NCBI RefSeq assembly: GCF_001625305.1
Contig: NW_017804242.1
Location: 7,179,383 to 7,243,382 of the forward strand
From: Branchiostoma belcheri
Lineage: Eukaryota > Chordata > Leptocardii > Amphioxiformes > Branchiostomatidae
Reading direction: 5' to 3'
DNA length: 64,000 nucleotides
Below the pieces are notes generated by a model, which was not told the DNA's origin, did no database searches, and was given only the letters and a program-made list of their open reading frames with translations. Every line of letters begins with the position of its first letter. Position 1 is the first letter of the stretch. The translations under genes and the position numbers were made by a program. Positions 13,198 through 27,000 of this stretch are shown here, in pieces.

Positions 13198-16100
13198 ATG
13201 GCGACCGAGGCGCGGTATTTCGGCGTGTGGGATTACGTGGTGTTCGCCGTCATGCTCTGCATCTCCGCCGGTATCGGGCTGTTCTACGCATGCACGGGCG
13301 GGAAGCAGCGAACTCAGAAGGAGTTTCTCATGGCAGATAAGGTCAGTGATCCCTGTGTGTTTGTGTTTGTGTGTGTGTGTGTGTGTGTCTGTGTGTGTAT
13401 GTGTGCGTTTGCTTGTGTCTTCGAAGGTATTTGAATGCGTAAAGATTAGCAGGAATGGGGTTGTAATCGCAGATTGACTTTAAGGTCAAGTTGGCAGACT
13501 AAATGATCTCCTTAATCTCCAAGCTTGTGGGTGAGGGTATAGAAAAAATATGCTAAGACCACCTCTTACTGTTATTGGATTCACCGTTTTTCATGTTAGG
13601 GGAAAAAACGAAAACAGGAGTAAATACAAAAAGGTCGACCCTAATGCAATTCAATAACCATTGAATTATATCAGTGGTTATTAAATTGCATTAAGGTCGA
13701 CTGTTTTGTATTTCACTTCAGCATAAAGAATATGACCACAAATCAAACTTATGTCGACATCAATCTGTTTTCTTTCAGTCCATGTCCATAGTGCCCGTGA
13801 CCATGTCTTTGTTAGCCTCGTTCATCTCCGCCATCACGGTGTTGGGGACACCGGCAGAGGTGTACAATAACGGCACCATGTTCTGGAACTTCGCGGTGGC
13901 AGACTCCTTAGCCATGGTGGTGGTAGCGAGGCTATTTGTACCGACCTTCTACAACATGGGACTGACTAGCACCTATGAGGTTTGCTTATATTGCTTCCGG
14001 GACGGAAGTATTGTTATTGGTGGCGCTTAATTGTGCCAGGGTTTTATGCTTGGGTTCCAACGTGAGTCATTTTACAATACAATACAATTGCATTATCAAT
14101 GATACATTGATGACATAATTCGTTTAAACAAATTAAATCTATTTCTTCGACGTTAGAAAGCACCTGTTTCATGTTGGTAGTTACTTTATCTAACATTTAA
14201 TCTAGACCCAGGGGCCTATTTATTTAATAAACCACCGAGTGAGCAAAGCGAGCATTGTTTTTTAAGCAAAGCTTTCTCGTTTATTGCTTTGACGTAATAA
14301 CGACTTAATATATACCAAAACGAATAAAGGTTTGTTATTATAGCAATTATTGGAAACTATGATACTACGTTTTGTGTTTTTTATAACTTACTGATTTTTT
14401 TATTTCAGGATTTCTAAACAATAGTTTCTCCTTTTTTTCCCATATAGTATCTAGAAATACGTTTCTCCAAACCTGTTCGCCTTCTTACTACCGTAGTATT
14501 CATGGTGAACATGGTAAGTCTATTGGATTATCAATATATATAAGAAAGGAAACTAGAGCCCGATAATCTGTATACCATTGTGTGATTTTTATTTATAAAT
14601 CATTTACATTTGGGATTAAGCTTTGAAACGTTTCGAGATAGTCATGAAAACCCACGTGCAGATATTCAAATGCAAATGGATGTGTAGTAGAGTTTTCTAG
14701 ACATTATGATTTATAAAGTTATAGGTAGACATTGACGAATTCGCTTTGTTTATTCTTAACTTCTTACTTTGTGTTGCTACAGTTGGTGTATATGGGGCTA
14801 GTTCTGTACACACCTTCCTTGGCCCTTAACGCGGGTGAGTGTAAAACTACAAACAAGCAAACAAACAAACACAGAAATACATATAGATACTTAACAAGCC
14901 TTTAGAATAGATCAATTCTGACCATCTATCACAATTAGCAGTTCGACCAAAAAGTAGCATGTATATTATTGGTTCCACCAATGGGTGACTGTAGGTCATT
15001 AAATATTCGCATAACTACGTTTTAACTGAGGTGTGCAGGCTATGAGATCGGCATTATTATTTATTGACACATTTTATGGAAATATTTTCCATGAACAGGG
15101 ACTTGATGTTTTTGTTCCAGTAACGGGGCTAACATTGTGGGGAGCCGTTGCCGCAGTAGGCGTGGTCTGTACGTTCTATACAACCTTGGTAAGTGACATA
15201 TGAATGATTTTCACATTTCCCATAATGCCTAGCAAAGATCACGGATATGACGTATGACCCCCCCCCTTCCTCGATGTAATATTTCCAAATAGGTCTATCG
15301 ACAAACTGGTCAACTATATTGTTTTAATTATTCATCTAGTATAAACGTATGCCATAATTGCATTTTTTGTTAGAATTAGAGAAAATGACGTACCTTCTAT
15401 CGTTCTACCTTCTACCAGGGGGGGAAATGATACTATCCCATCATCGATTTGTTGATGATTATTACATAAATCATATCAAATATAATATTTTCTTCTGTTT
15501 CCCATGGGTGCTTTTTGGTGCATTTGGGGTTTTCTGATGTACAAGATGTATAATATCACCAATCAACAGAGTTTGTAGAAAAGCACTTTAGTTTGGTGAA
15601 GTTTGAGCACCATTTTTGAAGCAAATGTTTGCATAAATGTTTATGACACAATGTAAGAAGTTGTACATAAGTTACAAAAGTCAGATAGCCTCATACACTA
15701 CTTGAGTCCTTTGATAATTCAAAGAACCAAAAATTACTGGTCAAATTGTTGCCATTGCTGCACTTTTAAAGGAAACATGACAAGACTATATGCCTGGTGC
15801 TGACAGTCAGCCATCTGGGACACGTGTTGTGGAATGTGTATTGCAAAGGATGATGGGATAGTATCATTTCCCCCTGACCTTCTACCGAAGACCCCCCTAC
15901 TTGCACGGTCACATTACGTATATCCGCTTCTTACGTCATATCCGTAGGCATTATGGGAAGTGTGAAAGTCATGAATAACTATATTTAGCTGTTAAGATTT
16001 TTTAATATTAAAGTCCATACGATGAAATGTATCGTTTTCTTTCATGCTTCTCCTCGTGCTTCTGCCATTATTGGTCCAAATGACCTGAACTTGGTATGAA

Positions 16101-19100
16101 GGCAGAGTGAACAAATATTTCTGATAGTATCAAAAAGTTGTTCTTAAACAAGTTAAGTTTCTTTCCATAAATTTATATGCATTTCATCCATAACTAGAAA
16201 ATTCTCGAGTTATTTGATACAGAACATCATTGGATTAACAATCGTACATGTATGCACCCATTTTTTGATTAGCCCATTGGGGCTGCGTGTGATAGTGACC
16301 TTTGCCCTTTACTTTCCATGGCCACAAGCTGGTCGCCATGTTGGTGTCCTTGATTAGCATATCAAGGGACAGTAGCATAAACAACTTATCGGCAATATTT
16401 CTATGCATTTGCCAATGCATAGCATTCTAATATGACCGGCCGTTATTTAAGTACACTTTAACTTAGCGTAAATGTGATATCTTATTCCTAGTTCCAACAA
16501 TTTTGATGACGGTCCTATACGTGTACGTAACTTCATTTCACTTTATTTATTTATACAGGAAAATTGCACTGTTTTTCAGACAATCCTGTTTTAAAGAAAC
16601 AACACAATACAACCACAATAACAATTACAACAATTACAGTTATTCTACCAAAATACCTTTTACATATCATGCATCTTCGTCAAGCGTCGTTTAAATGTCC
16701 TGAACTCAGTCAGTGTTCTCAGTTCAGTGGGAAGGTCGTTCCACAGCTGCGTGCCTTAGTACTGTAGGCTACCACGATGTGCTGCCACTCTTGCTGATGG
16801 ACAATGAAGCTGGTGAGGGTCATAGACGTAAAAGGCTGACTTGAGATCTTTCTGTGTAGATAGGTACGTTTCTTCGTACATTTACGGTGCATTTCCAACT
16901 ATTCTAGGGCGGTATGAAGGCTGTGATGTGGACGGACACGTTCCAGGTAGTTGTGATGGTGGCGGGGTTCCTGGTCGTCATCATCCAGGGAACCATAGAA
17001 GTCGGAGGACCTGCTCGAGTCTGGGAAATCAACGGTCAGGGAGAGAGACTGGAGTTCTTCAAGTGAGAAATCCTATTTAGTTTTCTTTTGAATTCCAGTT
17101 ATTTGATTCACTACATTTTGGTTTTGAGACATTTGTGTTCTTTTTTTCTTAACTCGCAAGAAGAGATAGATTTTTTTTTGGCTTGTCGAAATGTGAGTGC
17201 ATATGTTTTTGCTTAGGTATTTGTTGCCAAAGTAACGAACGATGTATTTTAAATGTTGCATGATCAAACTGCTTATTGCACCAAAATACTACCTTATTTC
17301 ATTATATTTAACCACAGTGGTACTAGCAGTATTATCCTGTCAACCATTTGTGCCATACACACACCCTTAGAAAACTGTAAATTTACAATATAGTTTTATC
17401 ACATTCTTATGTTATTCACATTTACATGTATTGGGGGCGTTGTGATTAGGATGATGCAGTTTCAAACGTAACTGTACCTATGTACCCCCTCTACACCCTG
17501 TTGTGCCTGTATTATTTTGAATTATACCTTTACGTTTTGTGATTCATACAAAGCTTTGACCCAGACCCAAGGATCCGGCACTCTTCGTGGGGCATCTACA
17601 TCGGAGGTATCTTCATCTGGGCGTCTATATACGGGGTTAACCAGGCACAGGTCCAGCGGTATCTCAGCTGCCCTTCTGTCAAACAGGCACAGACGTGAGT
17701 AGTCTTGCAAAACAGTCTATTCATTAATTTATTTATTGGTTTGTCTGGTACAACACAGCCAGGGCAGCCCAACTAGCTTGAAGCTATTATCAAGGGCTTG
17801 ACCTGGGGAAAAAGTGTGGTTAAATACATACAAGTAAAATTTCTTAAATACGTCTTAATTCCTCAGGGTCAACAAATTTTGCTCATTATTACATACAAAT
17901 TGCATGCAATACAATTACATACAGTAAGATTGGTGAAAATAGAATATGTGCTGTCTTATACAGAAAACTGGTCTCCAAGGGAGAGCCATGCTTTAACTTT
18001 GAATGAGGCTAGGGATAAAGCTGTCTGTGTGTCCTGTGGAAGAGAGTTCCACAGTTGGGCGGACCTGTAGAAGAAGTTTTTTTTGTTCTGACACTTTGGG
18101 GGGCTTGCGGAGAAAGGTTATTTCCGTTTCTGAGGGAATATCTAGATTCAATGGCAGATGATCTGGTGGTTGGTAGGAGACTGAGAAGGTTGGGCGGACA
18201 GTGTCCGTTCTTTAGCTAATAGAGGGCAGTCAGAGTGTGAAGTTTACGGTGAAAGGTAAGAAAAGCAATACAGTGAAACTTATCCAGCCTTTTCCACCTC
18301 TACAAACCAGCCATTTATTATGATAACAAGGGATAAGTCATGATAGAATTGGCCAGTTTACCATTGATTTCGACAGTATGACCGAATTTGCGCAATGTAA
18401 AATGGCGCCGGCTGGGCCACCTAGTAGCCTCCACCAGGCCTTTCTACGGGAATACGGATCGTAGAATTTGGCAAAAAAAGAGAGTAAAATTGGGGGTCCG
18501 GCAAAACTACAAGGCGGCCAAACTCCCCTGGTAAATATTCTCCTATATATAGCCAGCGTAGTTAGTCTGGTAGATACTAGTCACTTAGCTAGTCTATAAT
18601 ATATTTTAGGCGGACATTTTGCCGCTGTTTTCTTGTTCTCCATCCTATATATTTTGTATAAGATGGCGCTTTTTGCTTGGTCTCCTGACTGATCATCTTA
18701 GACAAGTTTGACTCTATTTCCATTTTTTTAAACTAACCAATTAAATAACCAATCAACCAAACAACCGATCGCCAGTACTTGCGCATTTAAATTTGAAAGT
18801 GAATAACGTGTTGACACAAATTCAAAAACAACTGTCAACTCAGGGTCTAGCCATCCAACATGGCGGACAATACTTACGTCACAGTCAGGTGAACGCCAGA
18901 GTCAATATCATGTTCTTGTGTTGCAGCGCCCTCTACTGGAACATACTGGGGCTGGTCGTGCTCATCGCGTTTGCAGTAGTGAGTGGGATGGTGATGTACG
19001 CACGTTACTATCTGTGCGATCCGAAGACGATAGGGGATATTGACAACTCAGACCAGGTAGATAGTACGTAAAAATTCTGTTAGTGTTTGAAGTTATGCAT

Positions 19101-22100
19101 AGATCGTATTTACGGGCCTTGGAGATATGGAATTCTAAGCGTGAAAATTGGGTTTGACTACAGTATTATGTTAATTCAATTAATAAAAGGTACACGTATT
19201 TCTATCTTCTTTGCACCTAACCTCTTTGAGTACAAAATCGAAAGATACATAATGTATACATTTAGATAAGTTAGTATTTTTTTACCTTTTGATCTATGCA
19301 TTTTTTCTTTCTTTCATATTACTTATTTGCTTTTTATTTTGCTTTGTTTACATATTGAGCCGTGCAGCAAGGACTTTAAATTACACTATGTATTATCATT
19401 GTAAGAGCAAACATTTTTTTCTTGTCAAAAAAATAAAAATGCTGCATGTTTTTCCCAGCGAAGCTTATAGGGAGTCACAAAATAACAAGCTTTCCAAAGC
19501 CCGGCTCTTAGAGCCTGTTTAGAAATACCTGTACCTATCATTGAATTAACATGGTTTGTTTTTCATTGTAAGAGACAACATTCTTTATTATCTAAAAAAT
19601 CGAAAAATCAAAATGCTGCCTGATTTTTGTAATTTTTATAGAAAGCTACAACATTACAAGCTTTGCAAAAACCATTCTCGTAAGGCTAGTCAAAAGGCTT
19701 ACGCTTTAGCATTGTTTTCCTGAAACAGATGATGCCGTACTTTGTAATGGACATCCTTAGTAAGTACCCGGGTATGCCTGGTCTCTTCACGGCCTGTGTG
19801 TTTAGCGGGGCTCTCAGCACCATGTCCTCGGGGCTGAACGCGCTGGCCGCCGTAGCACTGGAGGACTTCGTCAAGCCCTGCTTCCCCAACTTCAGCGATG
19901 AAAAGTATACTTGGATATCTAAATTTCTAGGTGAGTAGAAATAAATCTGCATAGAGTCAAGTATACTAGCTAACATTCGTAGACTTCTTGAAGCATCTGT
20001 TTATTAGGGGGGTGATAATTGCCTGATTTATTTTACACAGGCTTACGTATTCTCGTGCGCTAGAGGGGGTTATGCTGAGTGTTATAAAACATTAGCCCAT
20101 GTAAAAATCACACTCCCCCCCACACGAAAAAAAAAAACGCTGCGAGTGCAAGGAGTAGAAATCCTTTAAGCAACTTTTGAACTTTCCACACAGTAAAGAC
20201 CGTGGATGTCACTAATACTGCAAAATCAATGACCTATTGTGTCAAAAGCAAAGTAATACATGTACATCGGTCGACTCTATCAATTTCGTGTCTTTCTTGA
20301 TTTTTTTTTCGTAACTTACAACATCTAGCTTATAAGCAAACTGTAACAGACTTTTATTGTAATCACTATACAGCGATGTTTTTTGGCGGGTTGATGATTC
20401 TCATGGCTTACGTCGCGTCATTCCTGGGCTCGGTGGTCCAGGCGGCGCTGAGTCTGTTCGGCATGCTGGGAGGGCCGATGCTCGGCATCTTTGTGCTCGG
20501 CATGATGTTCCCGTGCGCCAACAAATGGGTGAGTTGTTTAACCCTTGTCCTGATGGCAGTTTTTTCAGGGCCACCCACATCCTTACGAAAGAACTATGTC
20601 TGACACGTACTACAAGTTACCCATTTTCCACACAAATGCACGCTATTCCTCAAAAGAGGTATAATTGGCCTGAGCTCAAAAGAAATGATACAGAACTATG
20701 AAGACAAAAGTTTAAAGAAAAAGGGAAGCCAAGCCCCCCCCCCCAACACACACATTCGCAAAACGCACGTTGAGAGGCCGAGTTGTTATCAAATAATTTG
20801 ATGTCTTTACCACGTTATAGACCCTTGAATTTTTTTGCCCTGCTATATATAAAGGATTAAGTTTCCCAGCTTTGGACTTTTAGATAAAACAGAAAAATAT
20901 GTATTCCTAATAGAATTTAACAAACCATGTATCATTAAATGTGTTCATACTTAAACAACTGCCGCAATATCAGGAAACGAGGAGAAGCTAAACCTCTGAA
21001 TATTAGTTTACATTATCATGAATAATTAAGTAAGATATTATTTCTTCCCGTTTAGTAATGACCTGTACTTAGCTTGTAAGAGCAAAAACGTATAATGAAG
21101 GTCTATACATTCATTGAAGAAGACTAGAGTAACTGGTTGAAAGCTCTAGGTGAGAACTATCTCTTGTGTTGGATCAAAAGTTTTAACTGTAAACATATAT
21201 GAACATGTATTATACAGGGAGGTCTGGTTGGCCTTATAAGCAGCCTGTTCATCACCTTGTGGGTCGGGATGGGCGGGATCGTGTGGCCGCGGGCTCGGTG
21301 GATGCCGCCGATCTCGACCGAAGGATGTCCTGGTAATGTCACGGCAAACTTCACGACAAGCGCCCCCATGTCTACCAGCATGGCACAGTTCAGCATCACC
21401 ACTCCAACTGCTGACAATGGATAGTAAGTGTATCTGTGCTTGGGGCGTTTGCGTCTGTTTTAGTGTAGATGTAAGTTTTTTTAGTACTTGTGTCTCGACA
21501 TCATTGTGTGCTTTTGTTTTTACATAGCGTGGGTGTTTGTACAATGTACGTGGTGTTTGTATATATGTATGTAATATATATGTATGTAATAAGTATGTAG
21601 TTGTGTATGAATGTGTGTATGTTGGGGGGCGTTTATGACTTCATGTTGGTGTATGTGTAGGTAAATATGTGTACACTCATATTTATGATGTGGATAGAGA
21701 TTCATCAATGTGATTTTATACCTTGTTATTCCACAAGCGAATACACGTGCATAACATAAGGTGTAATATAACTATTTTTTTGCAGTCAAATAGCATTATC
21801 TTAAATATGTAAATATTTTTGTTTAAATGTGCTGTTTTCTGTCTGTTTTGAACAGTCCTCCTGAAGCAGCTTTGTACGAGCTGTCTTACGTCTGGTTCGG
21901 CGGCCTGGCCACAGTGACATGTGTCATCGTGGGGCTCATAGTGAGTTTTGTAACAGGTATGCATCATTTCCGCCAGGTGGCGCTTGTGTATGTATGCGTC
22001 ACCATAAAAAACAAAACTGGCCTTGGGCTGCAATTCATTTGACCTCCGCAGGGCACAATTTCAGAGGGCAAAAACAAATTCGCCGACGGATTTGTTTTCA

Positions 22101-23438
22101 GAATTTTGTAGTTTGTACTAAATTTTTTTTCGAATTTCTCGATCTCAAGTGCGCCTTACTATAATTTTTGGCATGTCGAACTGAGTCACCTTGGAGTTCT
22201 TATCTATAGAAGATCCCTTATAAGGCAAAAACTGTCAACTGCTACCACAAGAGTCTCATCTTACATCATATCGTTAAAATTTTGGTGATTCGTAACAAAA
22301 GAGTAATATGACATTTAATCTGGAGTGCCAAAGTTCACACTAGTAAGTATAAGCATGTTTAATGATATTATCAGCCACTACTTAAGTTAATTTTTGTATA
22401 GTGAAATAGTTAGTCACTCATTGATTATTCGTGCCTTATTATTTCATATTGTTGATTTCATCCGGGAGAAAAATCTATGCATTTTCTTTTTTCAGGATCA
22501 CAGGATCCGAAGGAAATGGACGCCAAGTTGTTTATACCATTCTACGAGCGGTTCTTCTGCTGCCTGCCCGACAGTTGGCTAAAATGGCTGCGCTGCGGGG
22601 TGCCACGCGAAGAGGGAGTACGTTTTTCTACTTTTCTAGTCCTTCTCACCATAGCATATCGACAACATATATATACTACAGCACATACCATGAGTACCAC
22701 TGCAGTGCCGTTAAAGGCCGCTAGATTACCCAGAATGGACCTTATTGTCCCAACCACAAGCTACATAACATTACCGAATATTGTGCATGAGGATACATGC
22801 ACCGCACTACAGCTATGAACGTTTAAAAGATCGGCAAGCTCAACATAAGTCTTTATTTGCAAAATCATACCCAAAGGCTAATTGTTTTACAGAGTCAAAG
22901 ATACAATGCAATACAATACACTTTGCGTTACATAATATATATATAGCGTACCTAACACAACCATTTCGAAGAAAGTAACAAAGTAGAGGGTAAATTGAAT
23001 ACCTACCAAGCTTATTTTTAATGGGAAAGCCATGGAGATAAACGGTTAAACAAGTTCATGTTACTGTGACACATTAAACATCAAATTAACCGATTGTCGT
23101 CCTGGAACCGTCATTCAAACCTTCGTTAGGAGAACACCTGATTGCCGCGTGGCTTCATCGTGCACGCGTGACTGCCACGTGATTGCCGCGTAACTGCATC
23201 GTGCACGCGTGACTGCCACGTGATAGCTGCGTGTCACAGTTTTACCAGCGGCGTATGTCCTTTGCACACTTACCATTTGTAATTCTTTCTTCTTTAGGAA
23301 AACGAAGCGATAGAAGTCAAGATGTCCAATGCTGCAAGCAATCCAACATTTTTACCAGACGACGAAGGGACCAAGGAAAACGTAGTGCCTACCTTCAGCG
23401 ATGGCCACAACATGGTCGAAAATGTTACCAGTTTGTAG
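13198..23438 (+). CDS. SLC5 sodium-coupled solute transporter (SMCT/SMVT-like), complete, 14 exons, 627 aa
   Basis: Exons: 13198-13341, 13779-13979, 14448-14513, 14783-14834, 15121-15188, 16908-17062, 17554-17694, 18927-19056, 19729-19930, 20374-20528, 21218-21423, 21856-21956, 22496-22617, 23298-23438. All GT-AG, in frame, 1884 nt. The start has a strong Kozak context (GCCATGG). Sodium:solute symporter landmarks: TSTYEYLEIRF (exons 2-3), [13 protein letters not shown] (residue 178 on), [15 protein letters not shown] (exon 7), [15 protein letters not shown] (about residues 345-359). The usual 13 membrane spans can be laid out. Exon 11 encodes an NVT/NFT-bearing extracellular loop. The C-terminus TSL is a class I PDZ ligand. 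Family knowledge: SLC5A8/A12 carry monocarboxylates and SLC5A6 carries biotin/pantothenate with sodium at the plasma membrane; sequence alone does not settle the substrate, hence no symbol. Confidence 0.93.
15195..15985. mobile_element. Foldback element in SLC5 intron 5, interrupted by a younger insertion
   Basis: About 50-bp arms at 15203-15260 and, inverted, 15895-15975 share TTCCCATAATGCCT and CGGATATGACGTA. Between them lies the 461-bp element at 15416-15876. Arms are imperfect, so this element is older than its guest. No ORF. Confidence 0.6.
15416..15876. mobile_element. 461-bp non-autonomous TIR element with 9-bp target duplication
   Basis: Begins CAGGGGGGAAATGATACTAT and ends with the near-perfect complement (GATAGTATCATTTCCCCCTG). 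It is flanked on both sides by ACCTTCTAC (15407-15415 and 15877-15885). CAG ends suggest hAT, whose duplication is normally 8 bp; a 9-bp duplication would suggest Mutator. No ORF, so it was mobilised in trans. Confidence 0.8.
16530..16775 (-). mobile_element. LINE ORF2 C-terminal remnant
   Basis: On the minus strand it reads [20 protein letters not shown], the conserved C-terminus of CR1/Jockey-type LINE proteins, followed by a 3' UTR with AATAAAG near 16535. It is in SLC5 intron 5, antisense to the gene. Confidence 0.65.
17740..18110 (-). mobile_element. LINE ORF2 C-terminal remnant
   Basis: On the minus strand it reads [20 protein letters not shown] followed by SFKVKAWL, then a 3' UTR. It is related to the 16530-16775 remnant but is a different family copy. 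It lies in SLC5 intron 7, antisense to the gene. Confidence 0.65.
21122..21195. mobile_element. Solo terminal inverted repeat of the 31999-33172 element family
   Basis: Shares AAGCTCTAGGTGAGA, a TTGTGTTGGA-like segment and AAAAGTTTTAACT in the same order as the right end of the 31999-33172 element. It lies just before SLC5 exon 11. No partner arm was found nearby. Confidence 0.6.
23140..23232. repeat. 41-bp minisatellite in last SLC5 intron
   Basis: Two full units and part of a third beginning GATTGCCGCGT at 23140 and 23181. Each carries CGTGCACGCGTGACTGCCAC and a CACGTG E-box core at the unit junction. Confidence 0.8.
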
Positions 23439-23869
23439 GGCATTTTTGGCGTATGATAATGGCAGTTTTCCTGTATATTGAAATGATACGTAATTGAGTA
23501 AGCTACTAAAAAGCGTCTGTGATATTTTCTATTTTTTTCTCTTGACTATTAGTCAAAATATTTGAGCACACACGAACAGGTACACAACACTTTCACCGTG
23601 TCAAAAAAGTATTCCAAACGAATGGCAAATTGAAAACGTATATTCAAATTATTTGTTACTGTCAATGAATAAGGGGAATCCAATGAGTGGCGTCTGTTAT
23701 TTTTTGTACATTTGTTACTTTTTGAACTATTAATTAACGCTCGGAATGTATGCGATCACACGAATGTATAAACAATGTATTTACAGGGAATGGCCAATAG
23801 ATATGTATTTTTAAATAATACCTAATTAGATAAGTGAGCTATGAATTCGTTGATCGCCCCTAAACGCTG

Positions 23870-24020
23870 TTGCCATTTGAGTTTTGGTCGCGCAGAGAGC
23901 GCAGAGAGGTTGCTTTAGAGATTCCACTTGAACACGTTTTTCGTGCAGTTCGGCGCTCTCTCCGCGCTCTGGACAATTTCAAGTCGCGGAGAGAGCGCCA
24001 CTAAGTGGAATGGGGGGCCT
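23870..24020. mobile_element. Foldback repeat rich in GGCGCTCTC, copy 1
   Basis: GCGCTCTCTCCGCGCTCTGG is followed by its inverted counterpart, ending CACTAAGTGGAATGGGG. Related copies are at 48885-48965, 49290-49420, 49535-49665 and, inverted, 56630-56790. No coding content. Confidence 0.65.
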
Positions 24021-24089
24021 TAATGAAATGGGGGCCTAACAATATGACTGGCTTTGGGAACGTACAAAGAATACAGTATTGGGACGAAA

Positions 24090-27000
24090 ATATGAGTCTC
24101 ATAGTTTATTCATGAATTTTATAGACTCTGTTGTAAGTGCAAATAGTCATTTCTAAACTTAGGTCTCTTAACATGAATTATGAGATCTCACCAAATACAA
24201 GTAATCAGTCATGAGTGCATTGAATTTTATAGACTCTGTCCGGGCACATGGCCGAGGACGCCATGATAATTACAAGTACAAGGACTAAGTACGAACCAGC
24301 CATGTGTGCACACATCCCTAGAATTATGTCTCCCACATGACTTATAGCACCACATTAAGTGCAAAAGCATGAATGCATTCTGTTGAAACCACATTAAAGG
24401 AAAGTTGTTGACAAAACAATAGGCCTTGAGTATCTTTGAGTATAATTAAGATATCTGCAAAGTGACCACAACATTTATTGTTAGTTGTGTCTACATGAGG
24501 AAATACCCAATGACCACAGGTTTTGTCAATTTTGCCAACCATGATTGAAAATGAGCGCCATTTCATATTGGATTGTTCACTTTACAATAATAAACACCTA
24601 TTGCTGTTCACCTTTTTGTCCGATTGTTCAATTGATTTCAATATATTAGATCCTATAAATAAATTCCAATACATTTAAAGTGGAGATAATCCATAAAGTG
24701 TGTAAATATTAGGAAAATACATTAAAGAATGTTAGACAATAGTAAAGTCTCAAAAGTTGTCATTGACATATATTCTGTAGGTAGTTTGCTGCATACATGT
24801 ATTCTGAATTTAGGATGACTTTATTCCTACATGCATTCAGGTTTGTTAGATCCTGGTTGTAATAGACCATACGAAAGTCCCTGTACTTTTGTCGAGTCAA
24901 TAAAGAATACATGTAAGTAACCACGTGGCACACTCAGGCCTCTCATGTGACCGAGGACACAATACTAAGTACAGGCAGCCATTCTAAATGTTGGTCTCTT
25001 TCATGAAACTTCACTAAATACAAATATTTTTTCATGAGTGCACTATATTTTATAGACTCTGTCCCAGCACTTAATTGGCCGAAGACGCCATGCTAATCAT
25101 TCGTACAAGCAGAAACCAACCAGATTTAGGTGTATTATATGACTAATGGCACTGTAACAGATAAGAAATACGGAGTTAGAGAACATGTGGTTCTGCTGAG
25201 TTGCATAAGAGAATGTATATGAATTTGAACCAGATGTAGTTCTGCTGAAGTCAGGGACACAACCAATTTCTCGGAAAGGCGCTCACTACAGGAGACTCCT
25301 CTTATCTAAGGACTTCCATGTGTTAAGGAAATTCCCCTGACCTTATTTGGGTAAGGAATCCTTACGTCTTCCAGGAAACTAGGAATGCCTGACTCAGTAA
25401 GTTTGACAGGATAAAAGGGAGGCAAGCTCCCTAGTTAGTCAGTTGCAGTTTCAGCCTGAGTCAGTGCCAGTGTTCCCGTAGCGTGTGTTCCTGTAGTTTG
25501 CCGTCTCCACGAAGTAAGTGTTAATGTTCGTCTATTACACAACGCAATGTCCGTTTAGTAATCGTTAATGTCCTTTCTAGTAATTGTTAATGCCCAGTAA
25601 CTGTTGATCTTTGATATCTATTGTCCTGAATAAACTGTACTGTCACACAAGAACGCAGTATCCGAGTGGTCGAACATTCTGACTCTTTATAGTATTATTA
25701 AAGTATATGTAAGAGGAGAACTGGGTAATCCGACGAGTTACAGCACCATGCAAAGTGCAAATACATTTATGTAACCATGAAGCACATTTAGACTTAGTCC
25801 TCTTGTATGACTAAGTACATAATGCCAAGTACAGGTAAATGGCCATTTAAAGACTTAGGTCTCTTACATGAATAAAGAGACCTCACAAAACACAAATGCC
25901 AGTAGTTATTCATGAGTGCATTGAATTTTATAGACTCTGTCCCAGCACTTGTCTCAGGACACCATGCTAATTCTAAGTACAAGTTAGCCGTAACAGCCAT
26001 GCGTGCACACATCCCCACATGCAGGTCTCTTACATAAAAAAATGAAACCCCATTAAATACAGATACAAGTGATTTTTCATGAGTGCATTAAATTTTACAG
26101 ACTCTATCCCACCATTTGGCCAAGGAAGCCATGCTAATTATGCGTACGAGCAGCTACTAGCCAGCTTTTGTCTCTCATATGACTAATGGCACCATGCCAA
26201 GTGCAAATACATTTCAGTAACCATGGGGCACATTTAGACTTAGGTCTCTCATATGCCTAAGTACATAATACCAAGTACAGGTAAGTGGCCATTTTAAGAC
26301 TTAGGTCTCTTACATGAATAAAGAGACCTCACAAAACACAAATGCAAGTAATTATTCATGAGTGCATTAAATTGTATAGACTCTGTCCCAGCACTTGTCT
26401 CAGGACACCATGCTAATTCTAAGTACAAGTTAGCCGTGCCAGCCATGCGTGCACACATCCCCACATGCAGGTCTCTTTCATCAAAAATGAAACCCCATTA
26501 AGTACAGATACAAGTAATATTTCATGAGTGCATTGAATTGTATAGACTCTATCCCAGCATTTGGCCGAGGAAGCCATGCTAATTATACGTACAAGTAGGT
26601 ACTAGCCAGCTTGATGTCTCTTATATGACTAATTGCACCATTCCAAGTGCAAATACATCTAAGTAACCATGGGGCACATTTAGACTTAGGTCTCTTATAT
26701 GACTAAGTACATAATACGAAGTACAGGTAAGCGGCCATTTTAAGACTTAGGTCTCTTACATGAATAAAGAGACCTCACAAAACACAAATGCCAGTAATTA
26801 TTCATGAGTGCATTAAATTTTATAGACTTTATCCCAGCACATGGTTGAGGACGCTACATCACGTCAATTATAAGTACGGGTAAGTACCAGCCATGCGTGC
26901 ACACATCCCTATATTTAGGTCTGTCATTTGATTGATAGCATCATACTTAGTGCAACTACATTCATGCAACCGTGAGGCTCATTTAGACTCAGGCCTCTCA

